A stretch of DNA of 64,000 nt from assembly GCF_008973465.1 (NCBI RefSeq), contig NZ_WBXN01000004.1, positions 4,008,501 to 4,072,500 of the forward strand, given 5' to 3'. This DNA is from Streptomyces sp. SS1-1 (GTDB taxonomy: Bacteria; Actinomycetota; Actinomycetes; Streptomycetales; Streptomycetaceae). Position 1 is the stretch's first letter; each line of letters opens with the position of its first letter. Positions 17,575-25,437 of the stretch are shown in pieces. Below the pieces are notes generated by a model that saw nothing but the letters and a program-made list of their open reading frames with translations, did not search any database and had not been told where the DNA came from. The position numbers and the translations under genes were made by a program.

Positions 17575-18726
17575 ATGACTCCTACGACGGAGACCATGGT
17601 CGGTATCGGCGGCGCCGCGGAGAGCACCGACATGGTGCTCAACATCGGCCCCCAGCACCCCTCGACGCACGGTGTGCTGCGCCTCAAGCTCGTCCTGGAC
17701 GGCGAGCGCATCACGAGCGCCGAGCCCGTGATCGGCTATATGCACCGGGGCGCGGAGAAGCTCTTCGAGGCCCGTGACTACCGCCAGATCATCATGCTCG
17801 CCAACCGGCACGACTGGCTGTCGGCCTTCTCGAACGAGCTGGGCGTCGTCCTCGCCGTGGAGCGCATGCTCGGCATGGAGGTGCCGGAGCGCGCCGTGTG
17901 GACGCGGACGCTGCTGGCCGAGCTGAACCGCGTCCTCAACCACCTGATGTTCCTCGGCTCGTACCCGCTGGAGCTGGGCGGGATCACGCCGATCTTCTAC
18001 GCCTTCAGCGAGCGCGAGGAACTGCAGCACGTCATGGAGGAGGTCTCCGGCGGGCGCATGCACTACATGTTCAACCGGGTGGGCGGCCTCAAGGAGGACC
18101 TCCCGGCCGGGTGGACCACGCGCGCGCGTGCCGCCGTCGCCGACGTGCGCTCCCGTATGGACCGGTTCGACGACCTGGTCCTCGGCAACGAGATCTTCCG
18201 GGGGCGCACGCGGGGCGTGGGCGTCCTCGCGCCGGAGGCCGTGCACGCGTACGGCGTGAGCGGGCCGATCGCGCGCGCCTCGGGCGTCGACCTCGACCTG
18301 CGCCGGGACGAGCCGTACCTGGCCTACGGCGACCTCGGGGACGTCCTGAAGGTGGTGACCCGCGAGGAGGGAGACTGCCTCGCCCGGTTCGAGTGCCTGC
18401 TGGAGCAGACGCACAACTCCCTGGACCTCGCGGACGCCTGCCTCGACCGGATCGCCGGGCTGCCGCCGGGGCCGATCAACCAGCGGCTGCCCAAGGTGCT
18501 GAAGGCGCCCGAGGGCCACACGTACGCGTGGACCGAGAACCCCCTCGGCATCAACGGCTACTACCTGGTCAGCAAGGGCGAGAAGACGCCGTACCGGCTG
18601 AAGCTGCGCTCGGCCTCGTACAACAACATCCAGGCGCTGGTGGAGCTGCTGCCGGGGACGCTGATCGCGGACATGGTGGCGATCCTGGGGTCGATGTTCT
18701 TCGTGGTCGGGGACATCGACAAGTAG
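17575..18726 (+). CDS. nuoD2: Orphan NADH-quinone oxidoreductase subunit D (NuoD2)
   Basis: 383-residue 49-kDa-subunit homologue of complex I, away from any other nuo gene. The N-terminal loop 'NIGPQHPSTHGVLRL' keeps His32, and 'MHRGAEK' carries Arg58. At the position of the quinone-binding Tyr of canonical NuoD (Tyr87 in Thermus Nqo4, aligned from memory) this protein has Trp81 ('NRHDWLSAF'). The C-terminal 'GTLIADMVAILGSMFFVVGDIDK' is typical of the family. GGAG lies upstream of ATG 17575. A MidA-family methyltransferase is convergent immediately downstream. It could be an alternative Q-module subunit or an assembly or regulatory paralogue. Confidence 0.88.
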   Translation: MTPTTETMVGIGGAAESTDMVLNIGPQHPSTHGVLRLKLVLDGERITSAEPVIGYMHRGAEKLFEARDYRQIIMLANRHDWLSAFSNELGVVLAVERMLGMEVPERAVWTRTLLAELNRVLNHLMFLGSYPLELGGITPIFYAFSEREELQHVMEEVSGGRMHYMFNRVGGLKEDLPAGWTTRARAAVADVRSRMDRFDDLVLGNEIFRGRTRGVGVLAPEAVHAYGVSGPIARASGVDLDLRRDEPYLAYGDLGDVLKVVTREEGDCLARFECLLEQTHNSLDLADACLDRIAGLPPGPINQRLPKVLKAPEGHTYAWTENPLGINGYYLVSKGEKTPYRLKLRSASYNNIQALVELLPGTLIADMVAILGSMFFVVGDIDK

Positions 18727-18738
18727 GCCGGGGCGAGG

Positions 18739-19737
18739 TCAGGCGGCCAGCGGGTCCGGGACGCCGGCCGGCTGGAGCAGCCAGCCGAAGTCGCCGAGGC
18801 CGCCCGTCGCCGTCAGCTCGGCGGCCTCACCGGCGCCCGCGAGGGCGCGCAGGTACTCGGCGGGGCGGGTGGAGGCGAGTTCCAGTGAGGGGCGTGCGCC
18901 GGTGATGCCGAGGGCGCGCAGCGCCTCGCGCTGGGTCAGCAGACGGGCGCCGGGCAGTGCGCAGGCGTCCAGGGCCACATGCGCGGTGAGATCGCACGAG
19001 CCGTCCGGCACGGGAGCCGTTTCCCGCCCGTCCCGGAAGCCCGTCAGCGTGCCGAAGGGCGGCCGTGACCCGCGCGTGTGCGCGTAGTCCACGGCGACCG
19101 CCAGGCCCCGCTTCAGCGTCCCGGCCACGGCGGCCCACGCCTCGTCCCGGGGCAGCCCGATCTCGGCGCGCAGCCCTTCGCCGCCTTCCTCGGGCAGCGG
19201 CCACCAGCGGGCGAGCCAGCGCGCCTCCGCCTCGGTCACCGGGCCGCCGAGGCGTTCGGTGCCGTCCCGCCGGACCAGCACCCGGCGCGGCACTCCGGCG
19301 GAGTCCACCTCGGCGACCTCCACCGGGACGTTGTCCAGCCACTCGTTGGCGAACAGCAGTCCCGTGACCGACCGCGGCGGCTCGCGCAGCCAGGTCACCC
19401 GGGGGTCCAGTCCCGGCGGGCGGGCGGCGATCTCGACGGCGTACGCGCGCGTGCGGGCCGCCACCCCGGCGGGGAGCGCGGCCAGCACCCCGGTCACCAG
19501 CTCGCCCCGGCCCGCCGCCATGTCGACCAGGTCCAGCGTCCCGGGATGCCCCAGCGCCTCGTCCACCCGGCACAGCAGCCGGGCCACGGCGGCCGCGTAG
19601 AGCGGCGAGGCGTGCACGGACGTCCGGAAGTGCCCGGCCGGTCCCTCCGGGCGGCGGTAGAAGCCCTCCGGCCCGTACAGGGCGGATTCCGCCGCCGCCC
19701 GCCAGCCCTGCCATCCGCCTGTCGCCTCCGCTGCCAC
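18739..19737 (-). CDS. MidA/NDUFAF7-family SAM-dependent protein arginine methyltransferase
   Basis: 332 aa. SAM-binding motif I 'VDMAAGRGELV' (about residue 71), the family motif 'FANEWLDNVPVEV' (about 128), 'AVDYAHTRG', 'FGTLTGFRDG' and 'DLTAHVALDA' follow in the order seen in MidA/NDUFAF7. The human enzyme dimethylates an arginine of the complex I 49-kDa subunit (HRG motif). Here the gene ends 12 bases from the stop of nuoD2, whose product has that HRG motif. GTG start; on the minus strand TAGCCT (19749-19744) ends six bases before it, so it is probably leaderless. A homologue acting on another target cannot be excluded. Confidence 0.85.
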   Translation of the reverse strand: MAAEATGGWQGWRAAAESALYGPEGFYRRPEGPAGHFRTSVHASPLYAAAVARLLCRVDEALGHPGTLDLVDMAAGRGELVTGVLAALPAGVAARTRAYAVEIAARPPGLDPRVTWLREPPRSVTGLLFANEWLDNVPVEVAEVDSAGVPRRVLVRRDGTERLGGPVTEAEARWLARWWPLPEEGGEGLRAEIGLPRDEAWAAVAGTLKRGLAVAVDYAHTRGSRPPFGTLTGFRDGRETAPVPDGSCDLTAHVALDACALPGARLLTQREALRALGITGARPSLELASTRPAEYLRALAGAGEAAELTATGGLGDFGWLLQPAGVPDPLAA

Positions 19738-19924
19738 CGGCCCAGGCTAAAGGGCTGTCCCGTGATTCCCGGCGGGCGTGCGACGACAGCTAGGTCGTGT
19801 CCGCGCGGGCCGTTCCCGTGCGCACAGGAGAACGGGCCCTCCACCTTGCGGAGTACGCGCGCGGGGTGCGGATCGGCCCTCCGGTTGACCCTTGCACGCA
19901 TCTGGTGTCCCTACGCTGGGTTAC

Positions 19925-21142
19925 GTGCAGCGCCTCTATGACTTCCTCCGCAGGCACCCGACCGGGGTCGACACCTTCTGGGCCGTCCTCCTGTTCGGGA
20001 TCTCCGCGGTGAGTGTGGCCGTCCAGCCGGAGGGCGGGCAGGCGGGCGGCCAGGGCACCGGGTCCGCGGCCCTCGTCGTCCCGATCCTCCTGCTGCTGTC
20101 CCTGGTCATCGCGCTGCGCCGGCGGATGCCGGAGAAGATGCTGCTGCTGGCCATCGCGGTCGGGGTGCTGCAGCTCGTGCTGGACGTGGCGACCACGCCG
20201 TCGAACTTCGCGTTCCTGGTGATCACCTACACCGTCGCCGCGACCGGCGCCCGCTGGGCCTCCCGGCTCGCGCTGGGCGTGGGCCTGTGCGCGGCGCCCC
20301 TGTCCCAGCTGCGGTGGCCGGAGCAGGACGCCACCGTCCTGAGCAACATAGCCCTGATCATCTTCCTCACCGTGCCCTTCGCGCTCGCCTGGGTGCTCGG
20401 CGACTCCATCCGCACCCGCCGCGCCTACTACGAGCAGTTGGAGGAGCGCGCGACCCGGCTGGAGAAGGAGCGCGAGGCCCAGGCGAAGGTCGCGGTCGCC
20501 GCCGAACGCGCCCGGATCGCGCGCGAGCTGCACGACGTCGTCGCGCACAACGTCTCCGTGATGGTGGTGCAGGCCGACGGCGCCGCCTACGTCCTCGACG
20601 CCGCCCCCGACCAGGCCAAGAAGGCCCTGGAGACGATCTCCTCGACGGGCCGGCAGGCCCTCGCCGAGATGCGCCGCCTGCTCGGCGTGCTGCGCACCGG
20701 CGAGCACCAGGAGACCGGCGAGTACGTCCCGCAGCCCGACGTCGAGCAGATCGACGACCTCGTCGAGCAGTGCCGCAGCTCCGGGCTGCCCGTCGACTTC
20801 AAGGTCGAGGGCACCCCGCGCCCGCTGCCCAGCGGCGTCGAGCTCACGGCGTACCGCATCGTGCAGGAGGCGCTCACCAACACCCGCAAGCACGGCGGCC
20901 CGAACGCCGGGGCGAGCGTGCGCCTGGTCTACTTCGACGACGGCCTCGGGCTGCTCGTCGAGGACGACGGCAAGGGCGCCCCGCACGAGCTGTACGAGGA
21001 CGGCGGCGCCGACGGCAAGGGGCACGGCCTGATCGGCATGCGCGAACGGGTCGGCATGGTCGGCGGAACCCTGGACGCCGGGCCGCGGCCGGGCGGAGGA
21101 TTCCGCATCAGCGCCCTGCTGCCGCTGAAACCGGCCCACTGA
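19925..21142 (+). CDS. Sensor histidine kinase, NarL/DesK-type
   Basis: 405 aa. The N-terminal half has about five hydrophobic helices (residues 14-155). A linker coiled coil leads to a HisKA_3 dimerisation domain with phospho-acceptor His in 'ERARIARELHDVVAHN' (about residue 196), then an HATPase_c domain ('EALTNTRKHG' N box, 'DDGKGA' and 'GHGLIGMRERV' G boxes). It has no large extracellular sensor, so the signal is probably sensed in the membrane. GTG start with TACGCT (19912-19917) ending seven bases upstream: probably leaderless. Paired with the response regulator 66 bases downstream. Confidence 0.9.
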   Translation: MQRLYDFLRRHPTGVDTFWAVLLFGISAVSVAVQPEGGQAGGQGTGSAALVVPILLLLSLVIALRRRMPEKMLLLAIAVGVLQLVLDVATTPSNFAFLVITYTVAATGARWASRLALGVGLCAAPLSQLRWPEQDATVLSNIALIIFLTVPFALAWVLGDSIRTRRAYYEQLEERATRLEKEREAQAKVAVAAERARIARELHDVVAHNVSVMVVQADGAAYVLDAAPDQAKKALETISSTGRQALAEMRRLLGVLRTGEHQETGEYVPQPDVEQIDDLVEQCRSSGLPVDFKVEGTPRPLPSGVELTAYRIVQEALTNTRKHGGPNAGASVRLVYFDDGLGLLVEDDGKGAPHELYEDGGADGKGHGLIGMRERVGMVGGTLDAGPRPGGGFRISALLPLKPAH

Positions 21143-21208
21143 CACGGCCCCGGCACACTCGTAGGGACCCGGAGGAACCGGGCGCCCGAAGACACGGAAG
21201 AGGACCCG

Positions 21209-21880
21209 ATGGCGATCCGCGTGATGCTCGTCGACGACCAGGTGCTGCTGCGCACCGGGTTCCGGATGGTGCTCGCCGCCCAGCCGGACATGGAGGTCGT
21301 CGCGGAGGCGGGGGACGGCGTCGAGGCCCTCCAGGTGCTGCGCTCCACCGCCGTCGACGTCGTCCTCATGGACGTCCGCATGCCGAAGCTGGACGGCGTG
21401 GAGACCACCCGCCGCATCTGCTCGGAGCCCGAGCCGCCCAAGGTGCTGATCCTGACCACCTTCGACCTGGACGAGTACGCGTTCTCCGGGCTGAAGGCCG
21501 GTGCCTCCGGTTTCATGCTCAAGGACGTGCCGCCCGCCGAACTGCTCGGCGCGATCCGCGCGGTGCACAGCGGCGACGCCGTGGTCGCCCCGTCGACGAC
21601 CCGGCGGCTGCTGGACCGGTTCGCGCCCATGCTGCCCTCCACCGGAGGGGAGCCGAAGCACAAGGAGCTGGAGCGGCTCACCGACCGGGAGCGCGAGGTC
21701 ATGGTGCTGGTCGCGCAGGGCCTGTCCAACGGCGAGATCGCGGCCCGGCTGGTGCTGTCCGAGGCCACCGTGAAGACCCACGTCGGCCGCATCCTGACCA
21801 AGCTCGGCCTGCGCGACCGCGTGCAGGTGGTCGTCCTGGCCTACGAGACGGGTCTCGTCCGCGCGGGCGGGCACGGCTGA
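21209..21880 (+). CDS. Response regulator, NarL/LuxR family
   Basis: 223 aa. Receiver domain with acidic pocket DD near residues 9-10, phosphorylated Asp in 'VVLMDVRMPKLDG' (about residue 54), Thr in 'ILTTFD' and Lys in 'FMLKDVP'. The C-terminal LuxR HTH is 'LTDREREVMVLVAQGLSN' plus 'SEATVKTHVGRILTKL'. AGAGGA upstream of ATG 21209. Same unit as the preceding kinase; the target genes are unknown. Confidence 0.93.
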   Translation: MAIRVMLVDDQVLLRTGFRMVLAAQPDMEVVAEAGDGVEALQVLRSTAVDVVLMDVRMPKLDGVETTRRICSEPEPPKVLILTTFDLDEYAFSGLKAGASGFMLKDVPPAELLGAIRAVHSGDAVVAPSTTRRLLDRFAPMLPSTGGEPKHKELERLTDREREVMVLVAQGLSNGEIAARLVLSEATVKTHVGRILTKLGLRDRVQVVVLAYETGLVRAGGHG

Positions 21881-21904
21881 CGCGGTTCCCACTAAGGTCT
21901 GCGC

Positions 21905-22537
21905 ATGCTCCTGTGGATCAACGGCCCCTTCGGGGGCGGCAAGACACAGACCGCACACGAGATCCGGCGCCGGCTGCCCGGCAGCGTCGTCTGCGACCCC
22001 GAGCACGCCGGGTTCGGCCTGCACCGCATGCTCCCGCCCGAGCTGCGCGGGGACTTCCAGGACCTGGCCGCCTGGCGGCAGGGCGTCGTCGAGGTCCTCG
22101 ACCTGGCCCTCACCCGGCACGACGGCGTGGTCATCGCGCCGATGACCGTCACGGACCCCGGCTACTTCGCCGAGACCGTGGGCCGGCTCGGCGAACTGGG
22201 CCACGACGTCCGGCACTTCACGCTCCTCGCGGAACGGGAGACCGTCCTGCGGCGGCTGCGTGAGCGCGGCTTCGGGCGGCTGGCGCAGGTCGCCGGCGGG
22301 AAGGGCGGCGGGCTGCGCCGCGAGAGCTGGGCGGTGTCCCGGCTCGACCACTGCCTGGAGCGGCTGCGCGAGCCGGAGTTCGCCGAGCATCTGTGGACCG
22401 ACCGCACGAGCGTGCCGAGGACGGCGGACCGGATCGCCGTCCTCGCCGGGCTGGAGCTCCGGCCCAACGACGAGGGCGCGGTCCGCACACGGCTGCGGCA
22501 GGCGGCGGTCGGGGTCCGGCACATCCGCCTCGACTGA
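21905..22537 (+). CDS. TmrB-like ATP-binding protein (tunicamycin-resistance family)
   Basis: 210-residue P-loop protein. 'LLWINGPFGGGKTQTA' (Walker A at residues 7-14), 'CDPEHAGFGL', 'APMTVTDPGYFAETVGRL' and 'HFTLLAERETVL' follow the same order as Bacillus subtilis TmrB, which confers tunicamycin resistance when overproduced. The C-terminal end 'GVRHIRLD' also resembles the TmrB end. TAAGGT (21893-21898) ends six bases before the ATG, so it is probably leaderless and separate from the two-component genes. A role as a nucleotide-binding protection factor is inferred from the family. Confidence 0.75.
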   Translation: MLLWINGPFGGGKTQTAHEIRRRLPGSVVCDPEHAGFGLHRMLPPELRGDFQDLAAWRQGVVEVLDLALTRHDGVVIAPMTVTDPGYFAETVGRLGELGHDVRHFTLLAERETVLRRLRERGFGRLAQVAGGKGGGLRRESWAVSRLDHCLERLREPEFAEHLWTDRTSVPRTADRIAVLAGLELRPNDEGAVRTRLRQAAVGVRHIRLD

Positions 22538-22563
22538 CGGCGGGGCGGGGTCCCGTACGGCCC

Positions 22564-23667
22564 TCAGCGCAGCAGCGCCTCGAGGAAGTCGCTGCCGAGC
22601 CGCGCCACCGCGGTCACGTCCAGCTGGTAAAGGACGTAGCGCCCCCGGCGGCGCGTGGTGATCAGGCCCGCCTTCTTGAGGACGCTCAGGTGCCGGGATA
22701 TCTCCGGGGCGGACATGCCGTGGATCTGGACGAGCTCGCTCGTCGTGTACGTGCTGCGGGCGAGGTTGCGGCACAGCTGCATGCGCACCGGGTGGGACAG
22801 CGCGGTCATGCGCAGGGTCAGCTGCCCGACCGACGGCGGTGCCGCGATCTCCGGGGAGCCGACCGGGTAGTGCAGGACGGGCTGCCAGCCGTACCGGTGC
22901 AGCACCGTGAGGTGCGGCCAGCCGAGGCTCGTCGGCACGAGCAGCAGGCCGCCGTCCTTGATCAGGCTGTGGCCCTGGCGGAGCTTGTCGATGGTGATGC
23001 GTCCGGCGGCCTCGTCGAGCCGCACCGCGGCGGAGACCGAGGTCAGCGCCTCGGTGAGCCCTTTGTGCCGCAGGAGGTCGGTCCTGCGGCGGGCGTCCGC
23101 CGTGAGCTGGTGGCGCAGCCGGGACCAGGCGTCGGCGAAGAACGCCTCGTCGCAGTCCTCCAGGAACTGCCGCAGCCAGGCCCGGATCAGCGCCGGCTCG
23201 TCGAGCAGCCGTCCGGTGAAACGCAGCTGCTGCGGCCCGCGCGCGGCGGCCAGCTCCAGGGAGCGGCGGCGCAGCTCGGCGTCGGCCAGCACGCTCGGGC
23301 TCGGGGTGCCGTAGGGCAGGGCGCAGGTGAACTCCAGGGCCGCGTCCACGAACTGCTCGTCGGAGAGCTTGTCCAGCAGGTCCAGCTCCTCGGCGAGGGT
23401 CGCGCCGGGCAGGGCACCGCCCGGAACGCCCGCATAGGGCAGGAACAGGTCGGAGAACGTCGTCCGCCACAGGAAGTCGGCCTCGCACATCCGGTCGGCC
23501 AGATGCGGGTCGAGCCGGGCCGTCACGCCCGTCACCCAGCCCTGCAGGCCCGGGTGGTGCCCCGGCTCGGACAGCGCGTGCAGCGCCATGCCGAGCTCGG
23601 CGAGGGGGGAGGGCACGACGGCGACCCTCTCCGGCCGCAGCCCCGCGATGTCGATGCTCACGCTCAT
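22564..23667 (-). CDS. ArsR-type transcriptional regulator with DUF5937-like N-terminal domain
   Basis: 367 aa from ATG 23667 (MSVSIDIAGL); an in-frame ATG at 23682 adds five residues. The winged helix-turn-helix is C-terminal ('ALSHPVRMQLCRNLA', 'MSAPEISRHLSVLKKAGL', 'TTRRRGRYVLYQLD', about residues 285-350). The N-terminal 280 residues form a large helical domain of unknown ligand, common in Streptomyces ArsR relatives. There is no cysteine pair of the metal-sensing type in the recognition helix. Convergent with the TmrB-like gene; target unknown. Confidence 0.85.
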   Translation of the reverse strand: MSVSIDIAGLRPERVAVVPSPLAELGMALHALSEPGHHPGLQGWVTGVTARLDPHLADRMCEADFLWRTTFSDLFLPYAGVPGGALPGATLAEELDLLDKLSDEQFVDAALEFTCALPYGTPSPSVLADAELRRRSLELAAARGPQQLRFTGRLLDEPALIRAWLRQFLEDCDEAFFADAWSRLRHQLTADARRRTDLLRHKGLTEALTSVSAAVRLDEAAGRITIDKLRQGHSLIKDGGLLLVPTSLGWPHLTVLHRYGWQPVLHYPVGSPEIAAPPSVGQLTLRMTALSHPVRMQLCRNLARSTYTTSELVQIHGMSAPEISRHLSVLKKAGLITTRRRGRYVLYQLDVTAVARLGSDFLEALLR

Positions 23668-23821
23668 GCCCTCATGGTGCACCCCGCCACCGACAACGCG
23701 GCCGTCGATTGACGGCGGCCGTCAATCGACGCGACAGCACCCCGGACCCGGAGCAGTCTGGGAGGTCCGAAGGGGCCGCGGAGCCGCCCGTCGCCCCGTG
23801 ACCGGGAGAGGGCGATCGGCC

Positions 23822-24019
23822 ATGAGCAGCATCCAGGACCACCTCCTCGACTCGTACCGGGCGCGGTCGCTCGGGGAGGCCGTACCCCCGGCGCCGGGCA
23901 GCCACGACCGGCGGGTCCTGCGTGAGATCCGCGAGCTGCGGGAGTTCCGGGCCGTCCTGGCGGGCCGCCCGGCCCGCGGTCCGGTCCGGCGGGCCCTGGA
24001 CCGGTGGCGGCACGCCTGA
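23822..24019 (+). CDS. Small charged protein of unknown function
   Basis: 65 residues, 'MSSIQDHLLDSYRARSLGEA' onward, helical and rich in Arg and Glu, with a proline break near residue 23. A GGGAGAGGG stretch precedes ATG 23822 and codon use fits real Streptomyces coding. No recognised domain. It lies divergent from the ArsR-type gene (155 bases between starts) and could be its regulatory target. The TGA lies inside the first copy of a short duplication (24019-24054). Confidence 0.55.
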   Translation: MSSIQDHLLDSYRARSLGEAVPPAPGSHDRRVLREIRELREFRAVLAGRPARGPVRRALDRWRHA

Positions 24020-24054
24020 GCGGTCTTCCGGCGGCTAAGCGGTCTTCCGGCGGC
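24019..24054. repeat. Tandem duplication of a gene 3' end
   Basis: Two identical 17-base copies (24019-24035 and 24038-24054) with period 19. The right copy encodes the last residues of the minus-strand lyase and its TAG follows it; the left copy repeats that sequence just beyond the stop. Confidence 0.85.
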
Positions 24055-25243
24055 CGGCCTCCTCCTCCAGCCGGGCCGCGAACCCGGCGACGGCCTCCCG
24101 TACGTCGTCGGCCGACCAGTCGAGCCCGGCGGCCTCGACGGCGACCTCGGTGAAGGCCAGCCCGGGGCCGGCGGCCTCCCAGGTGCGGGCGAACAGGAAC
24201 GTCCCGGTCTCCTCCGCCTGCCGGACCGCGGCCTCCGTGAGCACGTCGGTGTCGTACGGCAGCCACACCTGGAACTGGTGGGTGTGCGGCGGCTCGGGGT
24301 GGACCCGCGCCCACGGCACTCCGGCCGCCGCCAGCCCCTCGCGCAGGGCGGCGGCGACCACGCGCGCGTGGGCGACGTACTCGGGCAGCCGGGGCAGCCG
24401 TGTCTCCAGGCCCACCAGCGCCGACAGCGCGGTGGGGAACTGCTGGAAGACCTGGCCGCCGTAGCGGTGCCGCCAGGTTTTCGCCTCCTCGATCAAGGCG
24501 CCGGGGCCCGCCAGCGCGGCGCCCCCGAAGGCTTCGAGCGACTTGTAGAACGACACGTACACGCTGTCCGCGAGGCCCGCGATCTCCTCCAGCGGGCGGC
24601 CGAGGTGGACCGTGGACTCCCACAGCCGGGCGCCGTCGAAGTGCACCACGGCGTCCCGTTCGCGCGCCGCCTCGACCACCTCGGTCAGCTCCTCCCAGGT
24701 GGGCAGGAGGAACCCCGGCTCGCGCAGGGGCAGTTCGAGCATGAGCGTCCCGAAGGGCTCCGCGAGGTCGCGCACCTCGGCGGCCGTCGGCATCCGGGGC
24801 TCGGACGTCACCCGCACCGGGCGCAGACCGCTGACCTGGCTGAGCGCGTCCCGTTCGTGCACCACGGGGTGGCTCAGCGCGTGCAGGGCGACCGCCGGGT
24901 TCCCGGTGCGGCCCGCCCAGCAGCGCAGGGCGATCTGCTGGGCCATGGTGCCGGTCGGGAAGAACGCGGCGGCCTCCATGCCGAGCAGCGCGGCGACCTT
25001 CTCCTCCAGGGCCTCGACGACACGGTTGCCGTAGACGTCCGACGGCTCGTCCAGGTCGTACACGTCCTGGGCCGCGTCCAGCAGGGCCAGGCGTTCCCGG
25101 AGGGTCTGCTGGAAGCCGTGGCGCGCGAGCACGCGCGATGCGGTGCGCTGGGCGGTGATGCGCCGCTCCCGCAACCGCCCCCGGCGTTCCTCGTCCGACG
25201 TCTCGTCCCGCTGGTGGCCGCTCCGCGGCTCCGTGTCGCTCAT
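24035..25243 (-). CDS. Threonine aldolase-like PLP enzyme (beta-eliminating lyase family)
   Basis: 402 aa, fold-type I PLP enzyme. The Schiff-base Lys is in 'VSFYKSLEAFGGAAL', the cofactor Asp region is 'VVHFDGARLWES', and 'FFPTGTMAQQIAL' supplies the phosphate-binding turn. This matches L-threonine/L-allo-threonine aldolases that cleave threonine to glycine and acetaldehyde, with an N-terminal charged extension of about 45 residues. Substrate range cannot be read from sequence. Start ATG 25243 (MSDTEPRSG). Confidence 0.8.
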   Translation of the reverse strand: MSDTEPRSGHQRDETSDEERRGRLRERRITAQRTASRVLARHGFQQTLRERLALLDAAQDVYDLDEPSDVYGNRVVEALEEKVAALLGMEAAAFFPTGTMAQQIALRCWAGRTGNPAVALHALSHPVVHERDALSQVSGLRPVRVTSEPRMPTAAEVRDLAEPFGTLMLELPLREPGFLLPTWEELTEVVEAARERDAVVHFDGARLWESTVHLGRPLEEIAGLADSVYVSFYKSLEAFGGAALAGPGALIEEAKTWRHRYGGQVFQQFPTALSALVGLETRLPRLPEYVAHARVVAAALREGLAAAGVPWARVHPEPPHTHQFQVWLPYDTDVLTEAAVRQAEETGTFLFARTWEAAGPGLAFTEVAVEAAGLDWSADDVREAVAGFAARLEEEAGRRKTA

Positions 25244-25334
25244 CCGGGGATGATCCCGTACGGCGGTGCGCGCGGGCATCCGGATTACGCGGCACCGGCC
25301 GTCTCCGCCCCCGGACGCGGGGCCGTGCGATGGC

Positions 25335-25347
25335 CCACAGCCTGTGG
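25335..25347. repeat. 13-base palindrome CCACAG-C-CTGTGG
   Basis: Perfect inverted repeat in the 194-base gap between the aldolase-like gene and the pantothenate/NAD operon, about 90 bases before the operon start. TAACAT at 25378-25383 could be the operon's -10. An operator is possible but unproven. Confidence 0.35.
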
Positions 25348-25437
25348 ACGACCGGGCCCCCCTCGGACCGATCGCGTTAACATGACGAGAAATCGTCCGG
25401 TACCCCGAGCGGACTGGAACGGGAAGGCCACCGTCGA

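Noticed and set aside
19790..23488. A very long open frame on the minus strand opposite the kinase/regulator/TmrB genes
   Set aside because: It is antisense to several clear genes, has only low-complexity Arg/Ala/Gly/Asp composition, and is a by-product of G/C-rich third positions. Similar long antisense frames opposite ftsH, clpC and the nad genes were dropped for the same reason.
25335..25347. CCACAG-C-CTGTGG as a DnaA box
   Set aside because: It lacks the TTGTCCACA core and stands alone; kept only as a generic palindrome.
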